Source of the DNA: Monilinia fructicola | Lineage: Eukaryota; Ascomycota; Leotiomycetes; Helotiales; Sclerotiniaceae | Assembly: GCA_008692225.1 (NCBI GenBank) | Contig: VICG01000010.1 | Coordinates: 1,736,001 to 1,800,000 of the forward strand | Reading direction: 5' to 3' | Length of the DNA stretch: 64,000 nt | Part shown: positions 23,757 to 35,463 of the stretch, one piece after another | Numbering within the stretch: the stretch's first letter is position 1 | How the letters are laid out: each line of letters begins with the position of its first letter | The notes under the pieces: generated by a model | Databases searched by the model: none | Told to the model about the DNA's origin: nothing | What the model saw: the letters and a program-made list of their open reading frames with translations, nothing else | Translations under genes and position numbers: made by a program

Positions 23757-24482
23757 TTTGAGGTAGTTGTCAATATTAATTTCTAAAATTATTGACTTTG
23801 ATTAAGTTGAGTCCTCATAGAGATATTTGGGGAGACGCGTTTTGACGCGCTCCAGGAACATAAAACTAAATTGATTTCACGAGTTTGCGCCACATGAGAA
23901 TCAAGCCACAATAGAACTACGAGTAACCTACTTACAGTAGAACTAAGGTTACCTACCTAGGTACGGAGGAGTATCAGGAGTTCTAATCCATACCTAGGTA
24001 ACCTTTTACATACTTGTCGCTCACGTTCTATGTACCTAGCCACATGCTAGCTAATCTATCCGTGGAACAATTGGATATCCATGGACCCCCTTTTCAAAGA
24101 TCGGATATCAATACCTACAGATTGCTTTACAGTAGGACCTGGTGGACGGGAAAAGGACAGAACTATAAATAGGCATCCTAATATGGTGGCTAACGTATAC
24201 TCTGTATGCATCCATTGATAAATAGCTCACAGAGAGTAGGTACAATCAATTGAGCTTCCTATAAGGCTGAGCTAGCACCACATTTTTAGATTGCAAAGTC
24301 GGTGTCTGTCTATCTTTTAGAACTACCACGTTTCACAACGTGTCTCAACGTTCCCTAATAACCTCTTGAGTTTTGTGCTTTTTTTTGTTCGTAGGAGTTA
24401 CTCAAGGATTGAATTTGTGATATATTATTTTGCAATTGGGGGTCATCACGCTATCAACAGTCAATTGAAACATTATTCCAGT
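23757..24482. promoter_or_regulatory. Divergent promoter region between POL12 and the PDR16-like gene
   Basis: About 725 bases between start codons. GACGCG(T/C) words at 23836-23850 (ACGCGTTTTGACGCGC) lie some 80-95 bases upstream of POL12 and resemble MCB-type (ACGCGT) cell-cycle elements. Two TACCTAGGTA palindromes occur near 23955 and 23990. Confidence 0.45.
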
Positions 24483-25686
24483 ATGTCGGCCGCGCCAGTA
24501 ACAGACAAGCAAACCGAAGTCGCGGGTATCGAGAAGGAGATGGCCGGTGTTAACTTGGAGGGTGCCAATGTGCAGACACCTATTGGGGTGAAGGAACTTA
24601 GTCCTCTTAAACCACCATTCCTCAACCCAATCGAGTCTTCGAAACCTCCTCCTGCTCCAGAACTTACAGAGGAACAGCAGAAGAAATACGAGGCGCTGCT
24701 AGAGACTGTCAAGTCATGGACAGAGATTCCTGCAAAGGATTCTAAAGGAGGGCCAATAACAGATAGTGAACGGTTATGGTTGACAAGAGAATGTTTGTGT
24801 CGATACTTGCGAGCAACAAAATGGTCTGCTACCGAAGCTCCGAAACGATTGCTAGGAACTTTGACTTGGAGACGGGAGTATGGCGTGAGTGATCTTACGG
24901 GCGACAACCTCTCGATCGAAAATGAAACTGGCAAGCAATTTATATTGGGTTATGACAATGAAGGGCGACCGTGTCACTACTTGAATCCTGGAAGACAAAA
25001 TACGGAACCTAGCCCCCAGCAAGTACAACATTTGGTATTCATGCTTGAGCGATGTATCGATCTGATGATACCGGGCCAATTTACTCTTGCATTGTTAATC
25101 AACTTCAAGTCGAGTAAGAGCAGGTCGAACACAGCACCTGGAATTGGCAAGCTAGAGAAGTTTTGAACATTCTTCAAACTCACTACCCCGAACGACTTGG
25201 AAGAGCCTTGATCATCAACAGTAAGTCTCTTGATTTGACAAATGTACTCCCCGCTGATTTCTTTAAGTTCCCTGGATGGTAAACGGCTTTTTCAAACTCA
25301 TCACTCCATTCATTGACCCTTTGACTAAAGAAAAGTTGAAGTTCAATGATGACATGAAGCAGCATGTACCTCCTCAACAGCTCTGGGCCGAGTTTGACGG
25401 AGAACTTGCATTTGAGTATGATCATGCAACCTATTGGCCAGTGCTGCTCAAGATGTGTGAGCAGCGACAAAAGGATGTGCTTGAACGTTGGGTCCAGGCT
25501 GGGAAGCATATCGGAGAGAGCGAAGTTTACTTAAAGGGGGGGAATTCCCCTAGTATTGGCGGCGGCGCTGCATCTGAGAAGTTGTCATCAAATGGCCATG
25601 CAGTAGAGCCCAAAACACCCGGTGCATTGTCTGAGGTATCAGAGGGCGAAGTCAGTGGAAAGGCTGCACAGACTGACGCGGCATGA
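24483..25686 (+). CDS. Sec14-family (CRAL-TRIO) lipid transfer protein, PDR16-like (one-base frameshift)
   Basis: Exons 24483..25220 and 25268..25686 give about 385 aa. It is a phosphatidylinositol-transfer protein of the Sec14 superfamily, nearest in layout to yeast Pdr16/Pdr17. Those proteins act at lipid droplets, cell periphery and ER contacts and affect azole tolerance. The first 70 residues are Pro/Glu-rich. The CRAL-TRIO N-domain contains CLCRYLRATKWSATEAPKRL, followed by the lipid-binding domain with GYDNEGRPCHYLNPGRQNTE, ERCIDLMIPGQFTLALLINF, LNILQTHYPERLGRALIINI and FFKLITPFIDPLTKEKLKF. The frame breaks at about 25146-25147: one base is missing after GGAATTGG, so the raw reading stops at a TGA, while the next frame resumes the conserved sequence. 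The start at 24483 is the first in-frame ATG. The C-terminal 60 residues are disordered. Confidence 0.92.
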
Positions 25687-25995
25687 GATGCAGCACAACG
25701 ACAGTAAACATTAGCTTGCATTGGAATAGAATAGACTATACATTAATTAATCAATACAATTAGATAATAATCCCAAGCCCTTCCTATAGAAATTTCATGT
25801 GAGCGACTATTTTTGCGGCTAAATTATGACGATTGAACCCCCTCGCTTGGTAGACCTCAACCTCAATTTCTGCAGCCTTGCGACAAACACCTAGCCATAC
25901 GCCCAACTTTATACATATTCCAAGACCTGCAAGCCTCTCACAACATCGTATCAGTAAAATTTCCAATTACTTGCGACAAACAATTGAAATATAAG
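25687..25995 (+). promoter_or_regulatory. Promoter of TRS31 / 3' region of the PDR16-like gene
   Basis: 309 bases in tandem orientation. Nothing else seen. Confidence 0.4.
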
Positions 25996-26756
25996 ATGTC
26001 TTCCCAGCCGGTAAAACCGCCATTGACCAGTGGTCAATCTGCTCATACTCAACGAGGCTCACAGTCAGGGCTGCGATATCCTTCAACCGGCAAAACGATA
26101 TATCACAGACCATTGAATCGCAGCCGGACGCAGGAATTAAGTCAATCTAGCTTTGCTTATCTATTTGGGGAGATGGTTAGTTATGCGCAAAGGCGGGTTA
26201 CTGGTATTCAAGATCTTGAAAAGCGGTAAGATCTCCTTCACACTGTCGAGGATTATCATACACCACCTCTAGCATTTCAAAGCGCGATCCTAACTTAAAC
26301 TGCAGTTTAAATGTCCAAGGTCACCCCATCGGCCTTAAACTTCTCGATCTCCTTCTCTATCGCGAGCCTCCACGTACACAAACTCGACCCCTTAACATTA
26401 TTGCTCTGCTGCAATTCATAACTACCGTCCTCTGGCGTCACCTCTTTGCCCGGCCAGCAGATGCTCTTGAGAAATCCTCAAATCCCGACACCCCAGAAGA
26501 ATACATGATATCGGATAACGAACCTCTCGTCAATCAATATATTAGTGTCCCTAAGGAAATGAATCAGCTGAACTGTGCGGCGTTTGTTGCGGGTATTATT
26601 GAGGGCGTTTGTGACGGGGCGGGGTTCCCAGCTAGGGTTACGGCGCATAGTGTGGGAAGGGGAGAGGAGGGGGAATTATGGCCAGGAAAGACGGTTTTCT
26701 TGGTTAAGTTCCAGGAGGAGGTTGTTGAGAGAGAGGCATTTTTGAGCAAGAGTTAA
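25996..26756 (+). CDS. TRS31: TRAPP complex subunit Trs31 (TRAPPC5)
   Basis: Two exons, 25996..26225 and 26306..26756 (GTAAGA donor, CTGCAG acceptor, CTAAC-like branch), give 226 aa. Trs31 is a core subunit of the TRAPP tethering complexes, the guanine nucleotide exchange factors for Ypt1/Rab1 in ER-Golgi and intra-Golgi traffic and autophagy. After a disordered 35 residues the Bet3-like fold begins: SFAYLFGEMVSYAQRRVTGI, LNVQGHPIGLKLLDLLFYRE, LQFITTVLWRHLFARPADAL, then NCAAFVAGIIEGVCDGAGFP and ARVTAHSV, with KTVFLVKFQEEVVEREAFL at the C-terminus. These match TRAPPC5 in order. No frame break was found. It is convergent with the 108-aa gene downstream. Confidence 0.93.
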
Positions 26757-27542
26757 GAGGAAGAGGAGCAAAATGGTAGCATTTAGGCTTTGAAAGTATC
26801 TGTGATCATATGTTAAGGCGCAAAGGGGCATCATTTGCATGGAGTCTATGGTTGATATTTGGGTCCTTATTTTGTCCAGTCTATTCATTCGACTAGGTAC
26901 AGAATTGAACATATGGTCGTCACTATATACGTGGCTATTGTGTCCTGGGCGATTCTCTTCAAGTCCAGACTAGCGGGCTTCGTCGAATTCCTATAAAAGA
27001 AGCTTGAAATCATACTCTCATTTCACAGAGCTTGCTCTGCTCTGCTTCACTTGGAACTTGAAGTGGTGATGAGGTTTGGCAGGGCGATTGTCCACAATTT
27101 GTCCTGCAGGTTTCCAGTGCGAGTCTACTTATTAGAAAGGCACTCGGAACAAAGTGCGCACTAATAAGTAAACGACCTTACCGTGCCGAAGACCAGTCTA
27201 TAGCGTCTTTCTGCTGGGCTACTTCTGGATACTTGAAAACTGATTCACTTAGTATCTGAGTTACAAGCAGCTCAGTGTTTCTTGATTAAACCCCTTTTAA
27301 GAGATAAAAATTGCATTGAACTCCGTTTTCTGGGTATTGATGCTTTCCACAATGTGTCATAGTTTTGGCGTTGAAGATGAAAATTTCCAGAGTATCAGAA
27401 CTCCGACCTTCCCAACCAGTGATGTAATTTTACGCTCTCGAACCCAAAATCCATTGATCAAGCGTCGCATGCCAAACTCCACCATAACAAGTCTCCGAAA
27501 TAGACTATACGCCATTCAAGCCCAGATTTCCCCCAAACCCTT
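26757..27542. other. Convergent spacer containing a nested inverted repeat
   Basis: About 790 bases between TRS31 and the 108-aa gene. An imperfect hairpin spans 27127-27169: outer arms ACTTATTAG/CTAATAAGT, inner arms GCACT/AGTGC. No gene seen. Confidence 0.45.
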
Positions 27543-27922
27543 TCATCTTGGAAGACTTGGAAGACTTCTAATACCCTTAGAGCCTCCTCCTTCATGCCCA
27601 TTATTCCCACCCGGACCTTTCTTCATCAAATCCGCTAATCCCAAATCCTTCCAAGCTGGTTCTTTTATCTTTTGCGTTGCCCTTTGGATACCAAATGCCG
27701 CATGTTGATCGGGAACCACATCATCTTCATCCTCAGGGTTTATAGGTTGATTGTGAGGTGGCACATAGATGTCATCGTCGGGAAGTTTGTCTTTGCAGAA
27801 GTCCTCGAAAAGGTCTGCGGTACGAGAGAGGGTAAAATGCACATAGGTGTGGTTTGAATCTTTAGACTTTATCGTTGTTAGCTATATTATGAATTGTAAC
27901 AAGTGAATAGAAAAGTTACCAT
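27543..27922 (-). CDS. Conserved-looking 108-aa protein of unknown function
   Basis: I do not recognise this protein. The long exon 27866..27543 has no in-frame ATG near its start, but an ATG at 27922-27920 is followed directly by GTAACT. Splicing that 53-base intron (acceptor AAAG at 27870-27867) gives MSKDSNHTYVHFTLSRTADL, a natural-looking start, so the initiator codon would form an exon by itself. The sequence is strikingly ordered for a small protein: FEDFCKDKLPDDDIYVPPHN, DEDDVVPDQHAAFGIQRATQ, EPAWKDLGLADLMKKG, then a Gly-rich and basic tail. It has no signal peptide or membrane segment and is acidic in the middle. It shares a 374-base divergent promoter with RPS29. An alternative acceptor (CTAAAG, 27863) changes only the first residues. 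Coding status is supported by composition and residue pattern, not by a known family. Confidence 0.55.
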
Positions 27923-28296
27923 TTTTGACTTTTATAGAGTGAGGTTTGGAATAGTAAGTGGAGGTTTATTTGTAGAAATTGTTTGTTTACTCTCTCCTCA
28001 CTACCTAGGTATGTCGAGGGTGATAAGATAAGACCATAAGGCTGATCAGAAGGCTATCTTCCAAGATCTGCAAGGCTACCTGACCTGTCCGTGCTCACTC
28101 TGATCGGATTTTCTTTAGTCCGCATAGATCAGTCACGTGCCAAGAAAACAAACTCCATTTTGTGGGAAACTTACTTCGCTTAGAATTCAATAAGCCCTTC
28201 CAGTCGATTCTGAACGTTAGAACTCTACGACACCACGATTCGCAAATTTCAAGAACTCACCACCGCCGACAACAGCCCTCGACAAAATCAGACAAC
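27923..28296. promoter_or_regulatory. Divergent promoter between the 108-aa gene and RPS29
   Basis: 374 bases. It contains one CTACCTAGGTA palindrome (near 28003) and a TATAAAA-like word on the minus strand just upstream of the 108-aa start. Confidence 0.45.
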
Positions 28297-28627
28297 ATGT
28301 CTCACGAATCAGTTTGGATGTCCAGACCCCGTACCTACGGAAAGGGAGCCCGCGGATGGTACGTGGAGAATCAATCGCATTGCGATTTAATCAACGATCC
28401 ATGAGGATCTGAAGAATTTCATATTCTAACAATTATTTACAGCCGCGTTTGCACACACAAGGCCGGTTTGATCCGCAAATACGGTCTCAACATCTGCAGA
28501 CAATGCTTCAGAGAGAAGGCTTCTGATATTGGATTCGTCAAGGTACGCTCAACAGATCACACCATCCAACCTTCGCCAACAAACGCCAAAATGGAATTAC
28601 CACTAACAAATTTTACAGCACCGTTAA
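28297..28627 (+). CDS. RPS29: 40S ribosomal protein S29 (uS14)
   Basis: Three exons, 28297..28358, 28443..28542 and 28619..28627, give exactly 56 aa, the standard length. uS14 is a zinc-binding protein of the small-subunit head. The protein reads [20 protein letters not shown] and then the zinc ribbon with CRVC and CRQC pairs, ending FVKHR. The last exon contributes only His, Arg and the stop codon. Both introns have GTACG donors and TTTACAG-type acceptors. Multiple introns in a tiny ribosomal-protein gene are typical of filamentous fungi. No frame break was found. Transcribed divergently from the 108-aa protein. Confidence 0.97.
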
Positions 28628-30067
28628 ATTCACCACATATTGACAAATAACTCATCGAAGGCGGAACGATACGATCACGATGGGTTTGTGGAGGGAATGA
28701 ATCAACATGGCATGGAGTTCTGGGCTTTTGCACGAAAAGGGATACGAACGAGGACATCTACGGTCATACTTAGCAGGGCATTTCCAGATGAAGGGAGGAC
28801 GCTTATGGACACTTGTGTGCTGAGGCATACTCTACGATGGGATGTTCTCGAGGTTTTGACACCTTTTCAACTGCATTGATCTGGAATGGAGATGGTTAAT
28901 TTTCTTAGGGTCAACTGGGCTTATGTTCATTTGGCTTCGGCTAGGAAGTAGCTTTTCTCGGAATATCAGGTCTTTTTCCTTGAGATCTTCTGGATGACTC
29001 GGAGCATGCTTTGTGAATGAGTGAGTGATCATGTCATAAAATATAGGAAGGTCGAGGAAGGTCAGATTTCAGGGTCAAGTGGCCTTGTATGGGACCTAGG
29101 AAGGTAACATGATAGATAGAATATACATGGCCCAAATTGAACCTATCTAGTCGATTCCGCAATTCTAATATTATGCATCTACGACCACAAATACGGCCCA
29201 ATGAACCTTACCGCCCTTTTCATTTTTTGAAATGATGCCAATCTCTGATCTAATTAGAGGACAGTAGAATGTATAATCATTCGATTAAGAAACTTGGCTA
29301 GGGAGGATATATCATTCATTACAAGAACAAAGCGATATTCTCGAGTATAAAATGGCATGCAATCCTCGAGTGAGCCAGCAGTAAATTTTAATTGGGGCCT
29401 CTTACTGAAAGAATGATACCTCGAGAATATAAGTTTTCTTATGATTCAGAGATTCGCAAGAGCGGTCCATCAGATACAAATAACTCGCATACCGAAATGG
29501 CAGTCACGTTTTTGTCATACTGCAAATCAGCCAAACCCATCAGCTCCCGCATTTAGATGAAGTCTATATCCAAAGTACTCATAGGACTCTCCAATTGCAA
29601 TGAATGCATACACCATATCGCAAGTATCATCTATTACACCCAGAAATTTGGCCAGCTTTACCCACGCCCCCCATAAAACATGGCAACCCTTGTACAAGAA
29701 AATACCACTCAGATCACGCATCTCTACTTCGATGTATCGATGACTTCCAAGGCTCATGACGATTCATCAATACCTACTATGACACACAAGTTAACATTCA
29801 AGACTCCACATCACAATCAGCAGAGCAGTTCGAACCTCTCCAACCATGTTTCACATGACAAGACAAATTACACATTCACAATTCACAATTCAAATATACT
29901 TTATTTACTTTGCTTGAAATGACTCTTGTCTAAATACACGGAATCATTGCTTGTGTTCTAACCTATACGCCCATGAATATGTACCAAATAAGGTAGGTAT
30001 CCTAAGCTGTCGGTAGCACTATCTAAGTATAACCAACTACACTTGAAGCCTGCAGCATGAACACATT
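28628..30067. other. 1.4-kb convergent spacer
   Basis: Between RPS29 and the 862-aa gene. Only short ORFs without coding character; no strong repeat, RNA gene or palindrome noticed. Confidence 0.5.
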
Positions 30068-32766
30068 TTAGACATCAGCTTGTGAACATGGACTTGTGTG
30101 GTCACCATAGCGGTTGGACAGGGTCGACGGGGTTGGAGTGCGGACCGACGTCGTTGGTGGTGGAACCCATGTCATTGGTAGTGGAGTTGGGGCCCAGGGT
30201 GGAGGAGTAGGTCCAAGGGCTCCGAGTCCATCAACCTGAGTCACCGAGGGAACGAACGTTTGCTCTGGATATTGGGTACTGGCCATTGGAGTTAGAACAG
30301 GAATCCAGGCCTTTGGTGGTGGAACCCATGCCGTGGGTAGGGGAGTTGGAGCTGAGGGCGACGGAGTTGCAGGTTTAAGAGCGTTTAAGTTCTTGAAATA
30401 ACTCCTCGAGCAACCAGACAATGGCGGCTCTCCAAGCTGATAACTTTTTAACATCCGAGTGACGAATAACATCGACTGCATGAAGAGAAAATGCTCATGG
30501 CCCTCAGCACTTTCCAACTCTTGGCTTAGATTGTCGCAATGCAAAGGATCGCATGGACAAAGAAAATGTTGAAATGGAACGGACTTCCCTGCCCCCTCTA
30601 CTCTTAGATTCTGACTCCGAAGAATTTCGGCTTCCAATCGGGCAGAGAGCGTGCGAAAGATATCCAATCGAACCTTAGATATCTTCTGGAACTCCTCCGG
30701 CCCCCTAACTCTGTCCCTGGCATGATTATGATCCAAATAAACAGGTTTTCTTTTTCGATACTCTGCTAGTTCTTTCTTGTGCTCTTGAGATAGCTTTGTG
30801 ATGAATGTCTCTGGAAGTGCATATTGACATACGGGGCATCTCTTTGTGGCGTTTTCCTTGGCGTTTTCCTCGAAGTTAGCGAATAATTTACGTCGAAGAC
30901 ATGCGGATTCAATTGGTTGGTTGCAGCAGATGACCATCTTCACGGTAGCTTGCCCCGACTCCTTCAGCTCCTTGTGACAAATTCCACACCACTGATGATT
31001 TTCCAGCTCCACGTCATCGTGATTGATCAAGCGATATCCAATTCTCTCTGCCACCTCTTGCCGCAAGATGTGCGCTGCCTGCATTCGATCTATCATCATA
31101 TAACGTAGGAGTACCCCGGCTCCGTATCCTAAACTCCGAATGTGCATTGTCTTGCCATCAGAAAAAGACTTATTGCAGTCTTCCATGACGCCCCACCGTT
31201 TTTCATAATACTTATTGAAAACCGCGATATAGTCGAAGATAACGCTGGTATACTTGTCTTCGCACAGTGCGTCGTGTTCGTTAGGCTCAGCTTCGATTAG
31301 TTTGGAAACTTCGTCAGACCACTCAGCTAGAGTGCGAGTTATCAATGGCTTCAATGGCTTTATAGGCGAGCTGTTAATGAGCTGGTATTCAAGCTCAGTG
31401 AGTACATCCCAACACTGGTCTCTGATAATCATTGCTGTAGCTTGAATTCGGAATTCGTTGTCGTAACCCGGTAAGAATACTTCTGGATATTCGGACTAAA
31501 TGAGTGGATTAGTATCATAGTGGCTCGAAAGAAGACAAGTGGTCACATACATGAGGAGTCCAAGTTTTGGAGAAGGGGGAATCAAACTAATAATCTTGTT
31601 AGACCTTCAAGTGTGAATGGGTAAGATTGAAGGAAACATACCGGCTTTCTTTTCTTGCAAAGTGGTCTGGCTTCCTTCACCAAGTCTTGGATTGAATAAC
31701 TCTTGATAATATTCTTCATAACTTCCCTTTGCGTTTGACTAACGCAGAAGTCGCGCTTTTTGCCCCAGTTTTCATAAATGACATAGATTTCTGTGGCGGA
31801 AATCTGGACGCCAAAGATACGTTCAAGCTCGCACGAGATTTTATTGGCCGTCCAGCCACTGAGTTGCGCTAAAGCCAAGAGGAGCATATTTTCTTTTGTG
31901 CAGTACTTCATTGTTCTTAGTCCAAGTAACTTGACGTCGGATGAGGCAAGTGGAACTGAGGAATCGATGGTTTTGATTCGCGACTCGGTAGTCGATGATG
32001 GAACCATGCTCACTTCTGGTAGAGCTGGAGATTGACCAACGGCGTCGGTTGGCAGATTGATTATCCATGATGGGACTAGACCTTCTACCAATTGATCTAG
32101 AGGTTGATGAGTGTAGCCTGGAGAGAATTTGCTTATATATGCTGTTAAAAGATCTATAACGTTCCCTATGACATTGGTTGGTGATTTGATTTTTGGTTTC
32201 TGGGTTGCATCTGCTGTTAATTGAGCGACAGAATGCTCAAAAGCATAGATGATCGACCTTGGAGTCAATGGGACAGTTGCGTTTTCTTCCAATGAAACCA
32301 AAATCAGGTCAAAAATATCGGCTGCCGACTTATAGATTAGAGGATCATTGGTGTCCTTCAATGATTTAGAGGACGATAAGGTTATGATATATCCTACCAG
32401 CAGAGTTATAAAGTTGTCCATAATAGTGATTGGCGACCCGTTGTCCGATGATGGAATTGTGCCTCTTGCCAATCTGACCAAAGATCTCTTGTAAGTATAG
32501 ATCAAGGATTCCATAGTCAAAATCGGGGCTGCACCATTATTTGATATAGTGAGAGCTTTATTGAGAGCATCGACTAATAAATCGACAGTTGATGATGGTA
32601 TTTTGTCAAATACTGATGGAGCTGGAGCTTTATCGACGGGGCCAACTGGAGCTTTATTGACGGGGCCAACTGGAGCTTTATCAATAGTTTTGATTGGCAC
32701 CTTGACGGCTGATGATGAGATTCTATCCCATACTGTTTGGGGTTTCATGTTGACTGGTTTTGACAT
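30068..32766 (-). CDS. 862-aa protein of unknown function with internal duplication and RING-like cysteine cluster
   Basis: Exons 32766..31642, 31586..31551 (36 bases) and 31495..30068, all phase 0 with GTATGT donors and TTAG acceptors, give 862 aa. I do not recognise the family. Residues 30-48 hold short KAPVGPV-type repeats. Residues about 62-130 and 150-215 look like two diverged copies of one helical module (MESLIYTYKRSLVRLARGTI versus PRSIIYAFEHSVAQLTADAT; MDNFITLLVGYI versus IGNVIDLLTAYI). Residues about 288-340 (ENMLLLALAQLSGWTANKIS...ISATEIYVIYENWGKKRDF) resemble a helix-turn-helix. A cluster C557-x2-C560-x16-CC-x7-C586-x20-C607-x2-C610 resembles a variant RING, ending RCPVCQYALPE. 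The last 90 residues are Pro/Thr-rich with two imperfect copies of a PTPLPxxWVPPP unit. Function is unknown; ubiquitin ligase or DNA binding would be speculation. Confidence 0.7.
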
Positions 32767-35463
32767 TTTTACTATCGGTTGGTTGGTTTGGCGGTGATAT
32801 TTGGATACTGAGGTTTTTGAATGAGGAAGAGAGAAAATTATTTGGCTGATGAGAAAACGGAGAGAGGTTTTATAAAACTCCAAGAGGAAGAAACTGGTCA
32901 CTAGCTAGTCGTTAGAGCCATCGTTAGCCTGAACGCGGGGCAGAAGCTAAGTGCTTAGCGAGTCTTAGGGGGTCGGCACTTGAGAAAGTTTAAGGCTAGA
33001 TGGCTTGTGATTGGCTGAAATAATTAGAAATGTGGAATCTGTCGGATTTTAGACTCTTTAGTCTTGGACATTTCTATACGGACTGGAGTAGTTTTTCTGA
33101 GTCATGGCTACTTTTCTATTGAGTTTGAATTTTGTTGGTAGTTATGACTCGACCCGAATTTCTTTTTGGACCAGGAAAAGCACGCGAGGTTCGAATTGCG
33201 GTGTTTTCAATGCAGAGGCGGGGTGAGGATGGAACATGCGAGAAGATTGGGAATAAAGAAGGGTCAATTTTTGGATATTAAATTTGATGACTGGGCCCCG
33301 AAGTGAGTGAGGATTTTCTCGATAAGACTTTTATGTTGATGTTCCTTTGCCTTTTACCAAACTGGTGTTCAGAGTTGTTTATTATTTCTAGCAATTTGTT
33401 TTATTCTAAGATACATTGTTCCAAGGGGAAAATCTTGCGTCATGTACAAAGTATGATACGGACTCCGGAGATCTGTCGCCTTGCCCGTGGATCTATGTGA
33501 GATTGTAAGGTATATGGTTTTGAGATAACGGGGGCCTCAGTTTATTGGTTTTCTACGTCAGTACATGAAGTGGCCAGCAAGTGACTGTTGCTTTTCCGGT
33601 ATAGTACATGAGGGAAGGAGTCAGGACTGTATGCATGACTCAACGTATAGGCGCATGCGCAACCCAGATGATTCTTCTATTCACACTTCTTTGACGTAAA
33701 AAATGTCGATGCAACTTAATGTAAATCTTTTGCCAAGGGTCATTGAAAGATAAATGTAATTACTGTATTTTAATGAGGGTATGTGGATCATATCTTGATC
33801 ATAAGTAATGAGGATTGAAATAAGATTGTTTTGTGAGTTAGTGTACTCTACAGGATTCAGCGTCAGCGTATGGAAACTCCTATTTCCCTCCTCTCTCATT
33901 CTATCTTTTAGATAAAATAGAGCTTCTCCATCCATCCTGTCGATTGTTTCAATGTGCTCATTCCGCGTGAATTTTGGAAAATGTATTTCTCCTCGTCTTC
34001 CTAGAGGGAAGATGAAGATTGATGTCATAAACATGATATAGTCCCTTCTTTTCCCATTCATCCCATTCATCCCATCCAAATAACTTACACAACCACAATC
34101 GTTCATATGTTTAATAATCCTCATGCCCATCTTTTCGATTTGTGTTCTTTTTTTAAATTCTCTATTTTTGAATAGGTAGGTTCAAGAAGAGATGAAAGTC
34201 TACGTACGAAGATTAACTTCCCATTCACTCCTTCATACCCCCGACCTTTGCTTTAAGTACCGAGTGCAGTTGCCCCTTCATCTGTTCATCAGAAGGGTGC
34301 TGTGCTTCTGAGTATGTAAATTATTAATAGATGATAAATATAAGAGGGTCGATAGGATGAAAATAGATAGGAATCGGGAATCGGGAATCAGGGGGAATAG
34401 AAGGAATATCTGGTACGAGGACATGGCGTCAAATCGAAGGAAGGAAGAGTCTAGATATAGAATTCCTTTTAGAGATATTAGATAGGAGGAGATTGGACGG
34501 GGTTTCATCCATATTCCGCCAATGGTTGGAAATGGAAGTTTATCTTACGGGCAAGTAAGGTGACTGGCTGTGTACGGCATCGAAGTAACATGAATACTTA
34601 AACACCCAAAATACCTCCCGAGTCTAGCTTCGCTCCAGAAGACGAGGCCCGGTATTGGAATTTCGCTATGTGTTTTCCTATTCTTTGTTGTATTACATAT
34701 ATGTAGATGCTGAGGATTCTCTCGTGATTTGCCGACGTCCTCTTGTACTATCGTATCTTTCTCGCTGATATTAAAATTCAAGCTGAAATTACTCTGATGC
34801 AGTATTCCTATGATAATGTGAATACTGGCATTATGACCCCTGTGTACCAACCTACCTATCTACAGTACATGTTCTTCCCAACACTGTAATGTCATGCTCC
34901 ATTCATATGTACATCTTGTACGGAACCTTAAGCATCTTAAGTGCCCTCCAAACCAAACTCGAAACAATATCCAAATATCCCAATATTCCCTTCTTTCTTT
35001 CTTTCCCTTTACTTGGTATTTTGGTGAGCCTATGGTGTTCGATGTTGATATGTGTATGTATATGGAACTTGGGTGAGGATTTGATGATGGAGAATTAGGT
35101 GGAGGTGTTGGGGAAGGAATCGCTGCGCTGTCAATGAAAGGGGGGAAAGACAGGTTGGATGGACGTGAATTGGAGATTGGAAAATAAATATGGAGGAAGA
35201 TGAAGGCAATAGTGGTAGGCTAGGGGTTTGCGTGGTGTAATGTGATGTTGTTGGGAAGAGTTGGAAGTTGAAGAGTTGAATGCTTGGTGGTATATACCAT
35301 ATACTATGTAAGGTATACATTCTATCAATCGCTATATATTCTGACAGTTTATCTTTCATCTTCCCATCTAAGATATCCCGTATTTTCCTATACCTCATCT
35401 ATATGTAACGCCAAACTCCATTCCCCGGTATGATCCCCAGACACCTACCAAGCATCCCCTCTC
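32767..35463. other. 2.7-kb gene-free spacer
   Basis: Holds the promoter of the 862-aa gene at its left end. A 149-codon minus-strand ORF (33681-34130) has no recognisable features and was not called. No array of repeats. Confidence 0.5.

Noticed and set aside
30068..32766. Two separate genes at this locus (a 439-aa and a 454-aa ORF)
   Set aside because: Two phase-0 introns with good GTATGT donors and TTAG acceptors and a 36-base middle exon join them into a single open reading frame.
33681..34130. 149-codon minus-strand ORF
   Set aside because: Long for chance in AT-leaning DNA, but it has no recognisable motif, no intron signals extending it, and a Met/Ile/Tyr/Asn-heavy composition typical of random AT-rich frames.
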